Assembly: GCA_000934455.1 (NCBI GenBank)
Contig: KN888827.1
Location: forward strand, 41,968-105,967
Length of the DNA: 64,000 nt
Direction: 5' to 3'
Source of the DNA: Apostichopus parvimensis
Taxonomy: Eukaryota; Echinodermata; Holothuroidea; Aspidochirotida; Stichopodidae
Program-made: the position numbers and the translations under genes
The notes under the pieces: generated by a model
Database searches by the model: none
Told to the model about the DNA's origin: nothing
The model's input: the letters and a program-made list of their open reading frames with translations, nothing else
Part shown: positions 1 to 11,166 of the stretch, piece after piece
Layout of the letters: each line of letters starts with the position of its first letter
How positions within the stretch are numbered: the stretch's first letter is position 1

Positions 1-118
1 ATCATTATACTTGAACTATTGGGTTCTATTTTAAATGTGAAAAATAAACATGTTAACACCATCTCTAAATATGATAACCACTCATCACTAAACGAGAGAA
101 GAGATAAAGTAAACTTAC

Positions 119-192
119 CAAACGCTCCACCGATCTCGGCACCGTTGGTTGGAATATTAATATTGACAATTCCACAGTCCGATCCCTTGTGA
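119..192 (-). CDS. ALDH7A1: ALDH7A1 coding exon 16 (last one in window)
   Basis: Residues 471-494, with [17 protein letters not shown] and GAEIGGAF. A consensus GTAAGT donor follows, so at least one further exon with the GEKHTGG-type C-terminus is expected beyond position 1. Confidence 0.95.
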
Positions 193-3100
193 CTGTAAAG
201 AGAGAAAACAAAGATGGTTGACCAGAATAAAACAAGAACGATCAGAAGTACGTTAATATCTACTCAAACAACTGATAATCTGAGCACTAATTGGCTATTA
301 AGGGGGGTTAAAGGCATTGAAGACTCGCCCAAACCGCGTGCGGCCATCTGAAAAAGTTAACTTTCCGTTGCTTGCAAGTGACGTTTTGTTCGTGTCGCTA
401 CAAAATGCAGACAGTAATGAAACGTGATACCTTGTTATCTTTAGCTGGACCTGAATTGTCCATCGCTTTATCGTTTGTACACTGTGCTGTGGGTATTGAC
501 CGCAGCTGTATGTACTGACTGTACACTAGTGTCTAATTACCCACGGTAGCAAACTGTGTTTGTATTTTCTGGGATCGATGGTGGTGTCTAACACTTCTGT
601 TACACCTCATTCGAAACTAGGTCAGATTACCGGCATTAGATGTTTCTTTGTGCGTGAGTCTTCACACCCTTTAAAGAGTTTGTGTACTCCTATGGGACTT
701 CCCTGCACACATTGCTCAAGTTATAGGAATAGTGAGAGTTTGCTTCTCGCTGGCCCTTTGCTCCAACCAGTGTTTATATCTCTGGCACTCATAGACATTT
801 ATTGAGAATACCTGCCCTAGTATACAGATGGTCACTATGGAGTTTCCATGTTATCATATAAGTCTCTGTTGTTTTTTCTTTTGCTTACCCGATCCATTTG
901 AAGATTTTCTGAGGATCTCTTGTAAACAGACTGCTGGATAATCCCTGTTCTACTTCATTGTTCCAGGAGATGGCTTCCTCAAAATCCTACAGGAGTGAAG
1001 ATAAATCACCAGTACAGAGTCTCATCAGATCAAAATGTAAGAGGGGGAGGAGAGGTAATGGGCTGCAGTAGAGAGACAGAGGTGGGTGAGGGGGTGGGGA
1101 GAATATACATACAGTGTGTCACTAAGGGGCACAGGAGAGGGTAGAGGATAGGAGCGGGTATGGATGACAGGAGAGGGTATGGACTACAGGGAGAGACAGA
1201 GGTGGGTGAGGGGGTGGGGAGAATATACATACAGTGTGTCACTAAGGGGCACAGGAGAGGGTAGAGGATAGGAGCGGGTATTGATGACAGGAGAGGGTAT
1301 GGGCTACAGGGAGAGAGGTGGCAGGGGGGATGGGATATAAATACAATGTACCACTAAGGAACAGGATAGGGTATGGGCTATAGGAAAGAGAGAGGTCAGT
1401 GAGTGGGGAGGAATACAAATATGGTGCTGAGGGGCAAAAGAGGGTAGAGAATAGGAGATGGTGTGGACTACTGGAGAGGGTGTGGAATACTGGAGAGGGT
1501 GTGGAATACTGGAGAGGGTATGGGCTACTGAAGAGGGACAGGGGTGGGGTGGGGTAAGAAGATAGAGTGCACCAATAGACAATTAAAAGGATGCATAACT
1601 GTCTTAATGTTATTATGTGATGTTACCTGTTGAATTATTCTATGAGAAAGACAATACAGGAAATTTAGGGCTTTGTCAAAAAACTTTGCAACACAAAATT
1701 GATATCATAGAAGACTTACCTAACAGGTTCAATAATAATTGTTCTGTGCTACACATTTGTATGATATCTGCCTACACGACTGAAAAAACATGCTAAATTT
1801 GTGAGGCCAGTAAAAATCTCTCCCGAACGGCTCTTACCTTCACTTTCAAAACGTATAGCACGGGGACGAAACTCTCCGTGTGGACTATCTTGGCATCGTG
1901 GGTCAGACCGGTGATCAGTGTCGGTTCCACAAAGAAGCCGCTTGCATCAATAACCTGATTGTAATAATCCAAAAAAACATGTGAAGATGCTTGAGCAATC
2001 TGGGAAAGTTGCTCAGCGGGTAATCGGCGCTCACTTACCTACGTTAGAGTGCTTGTATCATGAGAGAGTCTGCAATAAATTGAAACAAATCATGCAAGAC
2101 CCAACACACCCTTTGTTTGAGCACTACAATAACAACCGCTCTGGACTGAGTTTATGCCCACCACGTACACTTAGGTCCCGCTACAGATACTCATTTGTGC
2201 CTAATTCTATCCATATGTTTAATTCCCAATGAGAAGATAAGTTTCTTATTTGTAAGACTCGCTGTATATATGTTTGTATAACTGTAAGTGTATTGCAGTC
2301 TATTGATACTTATACTACTGCTTTTCTTTTTTTCTTTTTTCGTTTACGACCTGTGTAAGCCAAATTTCCAACTGTGGACAATAAATTCAAATTCAATTCA
2401 ATTCATCATGATGAAAATAGTTAATATAACAGAAAAAGTGAATTTTTTTGGCTTCATATACCTCAAGCAATCACTTGTGTGCAAAAAGCAAAATGTATCT
2501 CTTGGGTGTTAGCTTTTTAGAATTTAAGCAAAAGAAGAAGAAGAAGAAACACATACCTCTCCACCAGACTGAACAGTACCTCCTTGTGCCTTGGCATCAG
2601 CCACTGCTTGTCTGAAGATGTTTACACCTTGTTCAGAATGCACAGGTCCATACAAAGTGGTCTCTGGAAATATCAAACAATCAAAAATGAATATCCCGAG
2701 CAAAACGCTCCTCTTGATGTGAGCTTGAACTGTTTCTCTCTGAAGGAAGGTAATTCGTACAGTACCACAATTTATCGAAGTTTTTGACTCCGATCATCCC
2801 ATTTTGTTGGTAGGGAAAAGGCTAGCAATAATTGTCAAACTTTTGGCTCATCACATTGCAGTACATTTTCTTACAGCTACCGGCTCCTCAATGAGGTGGT
2901 GTTGGCTTTACACAAGTCAGCTAAACATTGAAATATGGCCTATCACAAACAAAAAATCACTGCCGACAGCAAAGAGATAATCTATTCTGACTGTTAGGGC
3001 CATCGTATTCGGTGTATCCAGACTAGACAGAACCGCCATTTGTGGAAGGCAGCGCAAAGAAAAGAATGACCTCTGAAATGACCTCTGACAGAAGGAAACT

Positions 3101-6100
3101 CCTTACCATCCAAGGGATCTCCAATTCTGAGCTGCGAGTAGGCTTTCGTTAACCGTCCGACCACCTCATCATGAAGGCTTTCATGGACAATCTAATACAA
3201 AGAAAAAATATAAAAGAACAAATATATCTCTATAGTTAATTCCGATTATGCATTCCATTGTAAACAGGCAGTAACCCATCCCTAATTCCACACTCCTTTT
3301 TGGTATTATTGTGTAGTACATCATCAAACAAGCATTCTGATGTAACTCTTTGGCCAAAATTTTGTTTGAGTTCCAGTTTGCCAAAATTTGAGTTCCAGGA
3401 GAATGAAGAAAATAGTAACCATAACACCTTTTCGTATGTTTACAAACACAAAGGTCAGTGCACAACATTAATGCACGGGCAGATGTAATATGCCTATTGA
3501 GAAACTATGTAGCCTACAAAGTGCACAAGTCTCGCTTGACTCGGTACAGCCTGGTACAGTCAGTGGAATTGATGATTTGAGGGGTTTTGCTAAATGTGTC
3601 CTTTGAAGTGGCTAACTCTGCTCGCCAGACATTGTGTAATGTTGCTAGGCATAGTGACGGTGTAAAGTGTGTACCCCAGCACATAGACTAGTGTACAACT
3701 GTGAATGGAATTGCCAATTGTATTGCTGGCAATTGGACATATAGAAGAAACTCAACATTCAATTACTCTTACCAGTCTTCTTGTAGTGGTGCAACGTTGA
3801 CCGGCAGTACCGACGCTGGCAAACAAAGTGGCTGGAATCACAAGGTTAAGGTCTGCATCATCCATCACTACAAAGGCAGAATATAATAAAGAACCATGTT
3901 TAATATGCATTGAGCCTACATGAATAAAATATACTACATTAAATTTAAAATGAAATATTAATTGTAATCAAGTCCTCCCTTCGAAATGTAAACTAGTAAT
4001 CAAGTCACCCAATGGAACTTTCAAATGTAAAACAATTACATAAAATTTTAAATAAATCTCAATATTGACTACTGTACACTCATAACCCTCATACCTTCCA
4101 GTACACATGATATGTACATTAAGAGGACAAAAACACCTTCGATGTCCCATCAACATAAAGTAGATCATACCAAAATTAGCTCGTAGTATAAATAAGCAGC
4201 TTTTACATTTTTAATAACACATAACTAGGACTGAGTGTGCACAAAGGCATACAACATTTCAAAATCAAATAACCAATTAATAAACTATCCCAAAAATGCA
4301 CAGCAAAATGGACAAATTTGCTTCCCAAATTAAAAAAATGTACAGCATACTCTTGTAAACAGAATATTTAGTATCCAACAAGCAAACGAAGAATGCACTA
4401 ACCTTAAAAAACTGCTACAACAAAATGTGAAGTAAATATACCATAAGTGAATAAATAACTAGGATTTAATTTGTATAAAAGCAGCATACTATTAGCTCTT
4501 CTTAATTCAAGCAACACCCAGTAACTAGCTTTGAGTGTGCCATGGCCAAAGGTTCATAAAAAAAGAAGAAGTTTTTGGTGCAACATCAACATCACAGGAG
4601 TCCTTCTCTTGGCTACGGCATTCACGGCAGGTGTGTCATCTGACTGCTTGAAATGCCAACACTTGGAAAACTGAAATGTGGTTCTCTCTTCCAAACAAGG
4701 TTTGCCATTCATGTTCTCTAAATGTATGTTATATCTCATGTTGGGTTTGTCACATTAACCTACCTAAAATAGCATTGTTGCCTCCGAGCTCTAGAATGGA
4801 CTTTCCAAATCTCTCTTGCACGATCGCACCGACTTTGTGTCCGGCCTTGAGGGGAGGGAGATCGAATGTAGGAGATAGATTAGTGCATTTATAACACAAT
4901 TCAACAGTAACAGACAAGATTCCCCAAATGTAAAATGAAAAATAGAATTTTAACTACATGTAGCTTGCTTGGAGAGCTCTATTTATGAAGAGGACTTGTT
5001 GTGTCAGTATGTTCTGAGGTTCAGTATGAAAGATTCTTAAAGAATTCATAATGGGTGACCGCTATATTTGTAATCAAGCATATTAGATAGGCATTGTACA
5101 TTTTCATTTCATTGTCTGATTGCAAAAATGTGTCCTTACAACCTAAAAATCTGGCACATCTAGAGTTTGCATAAAGAAGGTTAAAAATGATACCTTACTC
5201 CAGGGATGTGCTCAGGAATGTTTGAGTGCCGGGCAGATTGTGCGGTAGTGTGATCCACACCCTGGGAGAGGGATCTCATGGGTGGGGTACCCCCTCCCCA
5301 CTGGACAAATTTTGCACATGAGGTATGCTTAGGTGGTGTTATTTGTGCTATTTTGTGCCATGTATTCTCCCAGATTTTGGTTATGATAAAATTTGTATAA
5401 TTATCATCAAGAAAGTGCCGGGCGGAAATGTTTAAAATACTGTAAAAAATACTGTTTGTGCTGGGCGGCATTGAGAACTGCTGGGCGCAGCCGCCTGGTG
5501 CCGCCCAGTGTGAGCACATCCCTGCTTGCCCTAACACTTTAACTTTGTAGAGTAGGGGGGGGGGTGACTTACTGGTGTGCTACCTGTGAATGAAACCAGC
5601 GGCAAGCGTTTGTCTCTGGCAATCGCTTCTCTGTGTGGAGAGATGAGGAAAACCAAACATAAACATATAGTCCATTTAACACACACAAGGAGCCACAATT
5701 CACTCTTACTGGAGATTGAGAAAATAGTCTTAAAGAATTGGTTAAAGAATGGCAATGTAAAGGTTATAAACTGACTTCGTACTTATTAGGATAATGATGG
5801 GTATCACATTGTTGTATCCTAAGAAGGCCAAAAGTCTTCAAATCTTAAATAAGCTGAAAGACTTCCAAAGATTGAAATTAAACATGACCCTTATCTTCCT
5901 GTACGGTATGATTAAATTAAATAGTAACATTAAGAATTCGCTCTCAAAATTGAAAAAAAAATTTTTTGACAGCATCTAAAAATTTTTTAAAACATGTTAG
6001 AACTGACGGCTAGCAGTGTTCTCTTGATTCTCCCTGACAAGATTTAAAAATACTTGTTGCCATCATAAAGACGATAAAAAAAGCAAATTTGTAGAATCTT

Positions 6101-9100
6101 ATGATGTCACTTACCCAATCTCTTTACCACCACAGATAGAGCTGCAAACAGCTTTGGGAAGGTTGTTATCTTCAAGAACCTGTTGCATGATGCTAAAATA
6201 AAAGTTAACATAAAATGAAAACAATGTCACTGAACCTTGGCAAAAACCTTCAAAATCTGCAATATCACATCTTACTTCTCAAAATTTCTATTTGTTTGTT
6301 TTTGAATTAAAGTGACCAAGTTTTATCAAGTCCTACAGATTTGGGTTCTCCTTGCATCTTGCCCAAAATTATCCTTCTTTCCCCTACCAGTCCTTCACTG
6401 ATAGAAACTTGTTTAATACAGCTCTATCTTGAGGTGTGTACGTGTTAAAGGGTGTGAATAGTCCCGCAATAAAAAACGTCTCATGCCGGTAATCTGACCT
6501 AGTTTTGAATGAGGTGTAACAGAAATGTTAGACACCACCATCGATCCCAAAAAATACACACACAGCTTTCTACCATTGGTAATTAGACACTAGTATACAG
6601 TCAGTACATAAAGCTGCGGTCAATACCCACATCACAGTGTACAAACGATACAGCCATGGAAATAAGATAACAAGGTATCACGTTTCATTACTGTCTGCAT
6701 TTTGTAGCGACAAGAGAAAAACTTCACTTGCAAGCAATGGAAAGTTAACTTTTTAAAGATGTCGGCACGCTGTTTGGGGCGAGTCTTCAATGCCTTTAAT
6801 GCAATTGGTTTAATCTGTAGAAGCGTCTAACCGACCGTACTCTCACTTCAGACAATGGAGCTACCTAATAACTTTGAAGATCATCTGTACATAGCTAAAT
6901 ATTTACTCAAACAATCATCCCATATTAGTTCCTGGCAGGACTGAAAGATCAATATTTATTATTCCGGGGGTCAAGGAAAGTCAAATTAAAGAACTGCCTA
7001 CTGGTGTGAATAGTACTCAAAGCATTCAAGAAGAGCATCATCAGGGATTACAACAATCTGTTAAAAACATGAAGAAGTAGAAAAATACAAATTATGCAAT
7101 CTTACTTTGTCACTGCTACGGTTGTGAGTGGTGTTGTAGGAGCGCCTTTCCTGCAAAATAAAGGAAGATGCGACTAAGGAGTAAGGTGCAGTCATAAATC
7201 AAATATGCACAGACTACTGGCTTTCAAAAAAGTCTAAGCGGTGGTTGGAGGGGCAGATGGAGCCTGAGGGAAACTAGGCTGGATTATGTGAAATGCTTTT
7301 AAGCAGTAATATTGATTTGTATTTAATGCAGCCTATACAACAATCATCTTTATCTGATATGTGGAAGTTGTATGGTACATACAAACAATATCTTAAGGCT
7401 ATCTGTACAAGTCTTTCAATGGAGAACTATCCAAAGACAGGAAAAAGAATGTTGCACAGAAACTGTCCCTTTTGTCATGTACCTCATTAATGTTAATATA
7501 TCGAGGTTAACATGAACTTCATCGAAATTCATTCCCCTATTCTTTCATTTAGATTAGGGGAAAGGAAAACATAAACTTGTCTGTCTGTTTGTCCAAATGT
7601 TATCGCTCTTCTTTGGCTTCCTAAAATAGTCATCAACTCCTGGCTATATTGGCAATCAAGCTTAGACGGCCAGGAGTTAAAGCAAAATCACCAGAAATAC
7701 ATGACCATGAAATGTAGTTTTTACGCTAGGAATTTCTTCATTTTGTTTTACAAAATTCTCTAGACTTGTGACGCATGGTTTAACTTACCAGACCAGAGTG
7801 TTACCACAGACCATACCGATGGAAGCATTCCAGCCAAACACGGCCACAGGAAAATTGAAAGCTGTGATTACACCCATAGCACCAAGTGGGTTGTATTGTT
7901 CTATTAGTGAATGACCAGGACCTAGAAAGAGAGACCGAATAGTGTGATTTCTAACTGTTAAAGCGATTCTCTTTCGCCATAAATAACATCATGTTACGTT
8001 GGAAAAAGTTTCCCAAAGATTTGTAGGTTTGTGGAGGTTATAGATTCTCCAAATTATCACCATGCCTAAAAGCAAATGTATATAGTTTGCAAGAAAAGAA
8101 TTGTTAACTTTGGCCATAAAAGTGAAAAGTTGATGTATTTCTAGTATTGACAGAGAGAAAAGAGTGGAAAAAGTTGATTTTCTACAACCTATAAAACACT
8201 TGCACATGAAATGCTTATAGAGACCATAATGTTTTGTCTAAATGAGATGTCTGTTACAAACTACAACAAGCAAAGATCTCCAAATCACCTTTAGCCATCA
8301 TCAAAACACAAAAGGACACTTATGTTCATTAAAGGGTATTCTCATGTCCAGTTTTGAGATCCTGTGATATGTATGCATAAACTCCCCCGGCATTTACATA
8401 GAGGTTGGCTATACAGGAAGGTACACATTCCATGGAATAGATTATCTAGTAACCTATCACATTGCAATATGCAAACAGGGCAAATTTCTATACAAGTAAA
8501 CAGATGTTAAGCAGTTTGTTCTTTATAAGAGACAAAGATCAGAGCTTCCACACAACTGCTACTCAAAATGTCAAAACACCCAAATTATTCCCCGAATATT
8601 TTTCAAGAAAAATAATGCTTACGTTCGGACGGGAAGACGTTTCCTCCCAGCATTCTGGACAGACCGACAGAGTAATCGCAAATGTCAATAAACTCCTGAA
8701 CCTCCCCATCTCCTTCCGTTTTGATCTTTCCAACCTCTAATGCTACCTATTGCCAGAGAAACGGTGAAAAGAAATCAAAGTGTCAGGCCAATTTTACGGC
8801 AATTACGAGATATAAATATGGAATTTTCTGCAGGAAGAGGAAAGTGTGTCACTCCGTAGAAGATCTATGTTCCTACTACACCTATCTGATTTGGTTTAAA
8901 TCAGGGTTTCCCTAACTTTATTCCCCCACGGCCCACGAACCCCCTGTGGATGTAAGAGTTGTCCACGAACCCCCAACTTTCCGAGACACGATCAAAGTCA
9001 TGCGGCCTATGTCTATTTCATAATTCAGTTATTTATCACATGCACAGTCCGTTATTACTATGGCAACATATGCGTATGGAACGCGAAAAGTGTTTGTCGA

Positions 9101-11095
9101 TAGGTACTACTTTTGTACATTAGTAAATTATATGATATATCAGATTTTAGTTCAACAAAAATACTCTAGTTTTGACTTTCAGAAACGTCTCACGAACCCC
9201 CTGGGATGGACTCACGCACCACCTGGGGGTTCATGCACCCCAGTTAGGGAACCCCAGGTTTAGATTTATCTGTGTGTTCTAAGTTGTGAACAAAATCACA
9301 AAATGTAATCTAGATAACAAACCAGTTTTCCCAGCTGGTCCTTTTTTTCTCTGAGGGCATGCCCTATCAGTCTCAGGATTTCTCCTCTCTGTGGTGCAGG
9401 AACCTAAAAGAACAGATGAAAAATCTGTCAATGTCTTTTCCCCAATCTGTAATCTGTGAATGAGCCTTCTGCCAAGGTGCATGACACAAATTTTTCAGTC
9501 TATTACAGTCGAATATAAGAACATATTAAATGACACCAGCTACCCTGTCCTTTCCAGCCTGCTTGTTGTGGTTTGAAGGCTGTGTTATTCGACACTACAT
9601 CAGTTGGTAGATTCCAAAGCTTGCCAGGGTGATCACTGAATTAGACCATTTTTAATTAAATTAGCTAACTCCCCTTGTTAAACACTACAAGCTGTTGTGG
9701 TTTTGAACTTTGAATGTATCTTTCAAAAAGCAACGGTTTGAAGATTTAAAGTTCGGGTGATCCTTGAGTTACACCATTTTCATAATTTGCGCATTCTTGT
9801 TGTTTCTGCTTAGAGAAAGAAAAAATCCTGTAGTCTTACTTTGAATTATAAGCTTTGTATATTCTACTCAAAGAAAGCAAAGATCACATCCATAGTCTTG
9901 TAGCATTGTACTCAAACATGTGGCTTTGTATTAATACAACATGTCTGGTACGTACTTTTGAGCTTGTTTAATTTAACAAAGAAAAGGAATTGTTAAAAGT
10001 AAAATAAATACTTACATCAGACCATACATGCCACGCTTCCTTTGCAGCTGTGACAATTTTCTCATAATCAGCTAGTGAACCCTGAAAAAGAATTAATAGA
10101 CCAAAAAATGCTTCATAATAATTAATAATGGTTCAAACAAATTGGAACTTCTTACAATTCATGCATGTTCCTGTTGAACTGTCCGATCGCAATAGCTGCA
10201 AATAGTTTCTGTTTAGCTAAAAGTATGCAAGCGGAGCCAATCCTCTTCACAAAACAAGATACAATAAATTCTCTGCACCGTTGTGGTGTACTTAACCTGA
10301 ATCAAAGGGTCCAACAATGGTATGGAAGTGTTGTGTAAGTGTTGTGGGCCTACTGCAGGCAAATAATTTAATTTTTTTAGCTGACCACATATTTTGTTAA
10401 CATGTAAACAAATAGGAGATTATTTCCGTGTAATTCAGGTACAAAACAAATGGAAAACTGGTCTCATAAGCACCCAATGCATACCTGTCGAACTCTGGCA
10501 ATGGGTTGTCCATTAGCTGGGCAAATTGACTCTACAACCTTGTAATAAAACAGAGATAAAGGAGACAAATATAAACATAAAGAAAAAAAAAGGAAAATGC
10601 ATATTATTCACAGTTTTTATTGTAACAACCAAATAAAACTCAATGATGATCATTCAATAGTCCTGAGTAACCATTATGTTTCAGGTTAAGCTACATATTG
10701 TCTAAAATTTATTTAACTTGAAATCAGTTCAATACTGTACATGACCAGTTTTTTATGTGAAAGTCTGAATAACAGAATTTGGTTGCTATAAACAAATCTG
10801 CATTTAATCTCACAAAAGTCTTCATCTTATAAGGCCAAAGAAAAAAGTAAAACCCTGCATGTTTATTTTTGTTGTGCAGACTACCTTTAAATTTTACTTC
10901 AATACTTACTTCACCAGATGCACCTCTGGTTGCACCATGAACACCATCATTCTCCGAGGACAGCCCCAGTTCATGTAAAAATGGATATTTGCCACTATCA
11001 ATGAGCAGACTGCTCATGACACGAGAGGATGTATGGAGGCATTTCCTCTGGACAAATGATTTCACCAGATGTGGGCATCTGTGAATGACGTTCAT
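119..11095 (-). CDS. ALDH7A1: Alpha-aminoadipic semialdehyde dehydrogenase (antiquitin), 16 coding exons, C-terminus beyond window
   Basis: An NAD-dependent aldehyde dehydrogenase that oxidises alpha-aminoadipic semialdehyde in lysine breakdown and also betaine and lipid aldehydes. Sixteen exons joined at GT-AG sites keep one frame for 494 residues. Visible landmarks are AFNFP near residue 193 (the Asn of the oxyanion hole), FTGST near 270, ELGGNN with the general-base Glu near 294, GQRCTT with the catalytic Cys near 328, and the C-terminal GAEIGGAFG. The Glu of VQEFIDICD and the Arg just before the catalytic Cys fit the ALDH7 aminoadipate-binding positions. Residues 1-26 are basic and Ser-rich, like a mitochondrial presequence, and Met27 offers a cytosolic start, as in the human enzyme. 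The human protein is about 540 residues, so 40-45 residues (one or two exons) are missing off the left edge. The family is certain; the exact start is less so, since the frame is open upstream to an ATG at 11167. Confidence 0.96.
308..674 (+). mobile_element. Inverted-repeat element (MITE-like), copy A, flanked by TTAA
   Basis: A 367-bp non-coding element. The left end TTAAAGGCATTGAAGACTCG and the right end GAGTCTTCACACCCTTTAA are imperfect inverted repeats, each ending in TTAA. It matches a second copy at 6445-6799 in the opposite orientation along nearly its whole length. It sits in the last ALDH7A1 intron visible. TTAA boundaries are typical of piggyBac-type insertion, but the terminal bases are not canonical, so the superfamily is open. 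Confidence 0.8.
889..986 (-). CDS. ALDH7A1: ALDH7A1 coding exon 15
   Basis: Residues 438-470, with [17 protein letters not shown], matching the dimer-interface segment of the family. Donor GTAAGC; the Gly codon is split with exon 16. Confidence 0.95.
1030..1560. repeat. Purine-rich (G/A) minisatellite
   Basis: Within an ALDH7A1 intron. A 120-bp unit is repeated almost exactly (the stretch ending at 1080 recurs ending at 1200), followed by decayed units built from GGAGAGGGTATGG motifs with 18-22 bp sub-periods near 1465-1530. The open frames seen here on the minus strand (Pro/Ser/Thr-rich) come from the repeat and are not genes. Confidence 0.85.
1838..1954 (-). CDS. ALDH7A1: ALDH7A1 coding exon 14
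   Basis: Thirty-nine codons, residues 399-437, with [12 protein letters not shown] and [11 protein letters not shown], the conserved cofactor-contacting E-x-F-x-P region (E.FVPVL). Phase 0 at both ends. Confidence 0.96.
1975..2407 (+). mobile_element. 5'-truncated non-LTR retrotransposon (pol C-terminus plus 3' tail)
   Basis: Inserted antisense in an ALDH7A1 intron. An open frame ending at 2232 codes about 80 residues with the features of the extreme C-terminus of non-LTR reverse transcriptase polyproteins: a short helix-rich stretch, HPLFEHYN, then [15 protein letters not shown] and stop. After a roughly 150-bp 3' UTR it ends in AATTCA-type short repeats (2386-2407), the kind of simple 3' tail seen in CR1/L2-like elements. 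The enzyme domain itself is missing, so this is a dead fragment. Clade assignment is inference. Confidence 0.75.
2557..2663 (-). CDS. ALDH7A1: ALDH7A1 coding exon 13
   Basis: Residues 363-398 with [13 protein letters not shown]. The acceptor TTTCCAG|AG is fixed by the split Glu codon; donor GTATGT. Confidence 0.94.
3107..3191 (-). CDS. ALDH7A1: ALDH7A1 coding exon 12
   Basis: Residues 335-362 (HESLHDEVV...[12 protein letters not shown]). Donor GTAAGG, phase 0 in and phase 1 out. Confidence 0.95.
3773..3867 (-). CDS. ALDH7A1: ALDH7A1 coding exon 11 (catalytic Cys)
   Basis: Residues 303-334, containing [13 protein letters not shown] with the nucleophilic Cys near residue 328. The acceptor is TTTGTAG|TG; the split Val codon restores the same spacing between NNAI and DADL as in relatives. 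Confidence 0.96.
4764..4845 (-). CDS. ALDH7A1: ALDH7A1 coding exon 10 (general-base Glu)
   Basis: Residues 276-302, with [17 protein letters not shown]. The Glu of LELGG is the general base. A strong polypyrimidine tract lies before the acceptor; donor GTAGGT. Confidence 0.95.
5201..5524. mobile_element. hAT-like MITE
   Basis: A 324-bp element in an ALDH7A1 intron, with perfect 14-bp terminal inverted repeats: CAGGGATGTGCTCA at the left and TGAGCACATCCCTG at the right. CAGGG-type ends are typical of hAT elements. The flanking 8-mers are only weakly similar, so the target duplication has decayed. The 118-residue open frame on the minus strand lies inside it and is not a gene. Confidence 0.8.
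5573..5630 (-). CDS. ALDH7A1: ALDH7A1 coding exon 9
   Basis: Residues 257-275, ending LVSFTGSTP; the FTGST loop contacts the NAD pyrophosphate. The acceptor was placed at CCACACAG|A because only this choice completes the Gly codon split with exon 8. Confidence 0.94.
6115..6192 (-). CDS. ALDH7A1: ALDH7A1 coding exon 8
   Basis: Residues 231-256, with [13 protein letters not shown] and CGGKEIG. Consensus acceptor TATTTTAG and donor GTAAGT. Confidence 0.95.
6445..6799 (-). mobile_element. Inverted-repeat element (MITE-like), copy B, flanked by TTAA
   Basis: The reverse-oriented partner of the element at 308-674, about 355 bp, again beginning and ending in TTAA, with the ends TTAAAGGGTGTGAATAGTCC and GAGTCTTCAATGCCTTTAA. 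It sits in the intron between ALDH7A1 exons 7 and 8. Differences from copy A are scattered substitutions and short indels, so the two are separate insertions rather than a recent duplication. Confidence 0.8.
7106..7150 (-). CDS. ALDH7A1: ALDH7A1 coding exon 7
   Basis: A 45-bp exon coding [14 protein letters not shown]. The Lys is the conserved NAD-ribose-contacting residue of the aldehyde dehydrogenase fold. Both phases agree with the flanking exons. Confidence 0.95.
7789..7921 (-). CDS. ALDH7A1: ALDH7A1 coding exon 6
   Basis: Residues 171-215, carrying [15 protein letters not shown]. The Asn in AFNFP is the conserved ALDH oxyanion-hole residue, and the segment lines the NAD-binding fold. 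Phase 1 in, phase 2 out; acceptor TTTCTAG, donor GTAAGT. Confidence 0.96.
8623..8746 (-). CDS. ALDH7A1: ALDH7A1 coding exon 5
   Basis: Residues 130-170 plus one base of Arg171. It contains [17 protein letters not shown], which includes the Glu expected to hold the aminoadipate amino group in ALDH7 enzymes (family knowledge). Donor GTAAGC. Confidence 0.95.
8902..9257. mobile_element. hAT-like MITE with 8-bp target duplication
   Basis: A 356-bp element in an ALDH7A1 intron. It begins CAGGGTTTCCCTAACT and ends AGTTAGGGAACCCCAG, an imperfect inverted repeat, and is flanked by GTTTAAAT (8894-8901) and GTTTAGAT (9258-9265), matching at 7 of 8 bases. The terminal motif and duplication length both fit hAT. 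It has no coding capacity. Confidence 0.85.
9323..9403 (-). CDS. ALDH7A1: ALDH7A1 coding exon 4
   Basis: Twenty-seven codons, residues 103-129, beginning VPAPQRGEI and followed by the amphipathic helix IGHALREKK. The donor is the weaker GTTTGT, but phase 0 and similarity support it. Confidence 0.9.
10016..10081 (-). CDS. ALDH7A1: ALDH7A1 coding exon 3
   Basis: Twenty-two codons, residues 81-102 (pattern LADYE...AAKEAW), in phase 0. A good pyrimidine tract precedes the acceptor, and the donor is a consensus GTAAGT. Confidence 0.93.
10485..10538 (-). CDS. ALDH7A1: ALDH7A1 coding exon 2
   Basis: Eighteen codons in phase 0 at both ends, containing [13 protein letters not shown], a strongly conserved ALDH7 N-terminal segment. 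Acceptor TTACAAG, donor GTATGC. Confidence 0.93.
10910..11095 (-). CDS. ALDH7A1: ALDH7A1 coding exon 1
   Basis: Codes residues 1-62 and ends in GASGE before a GTAAGT donor. I chose the ATG at 11095 because an AG sits directly before it (ATATCAAG|ATG), which may be the acceptor of a 5' UTR intron. The residues from Met27 (codon 11015-11017) onward match the start of the cytosolic enzyme, with the pattern LGL..ENDGV. Confidence 0.85.
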
Positions 11096-11166
11096 CTTGA
11101 TATGTCTTACATGAAAAGAAGAAAACAGAATTTCAAAAACATTTGTTGTTCTAGCACGAGGACCCA

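Noticed and set aside
1030-1582. Pro/Ser/Thr-rich open frames on the minus strand
   Set aside because: They are translations of the purine-rich minisatellite.
5181-5537. 118-residue open frame on the minus strand
   Set aside because: Lies within a hAT-like MITE with clear inverted ends.
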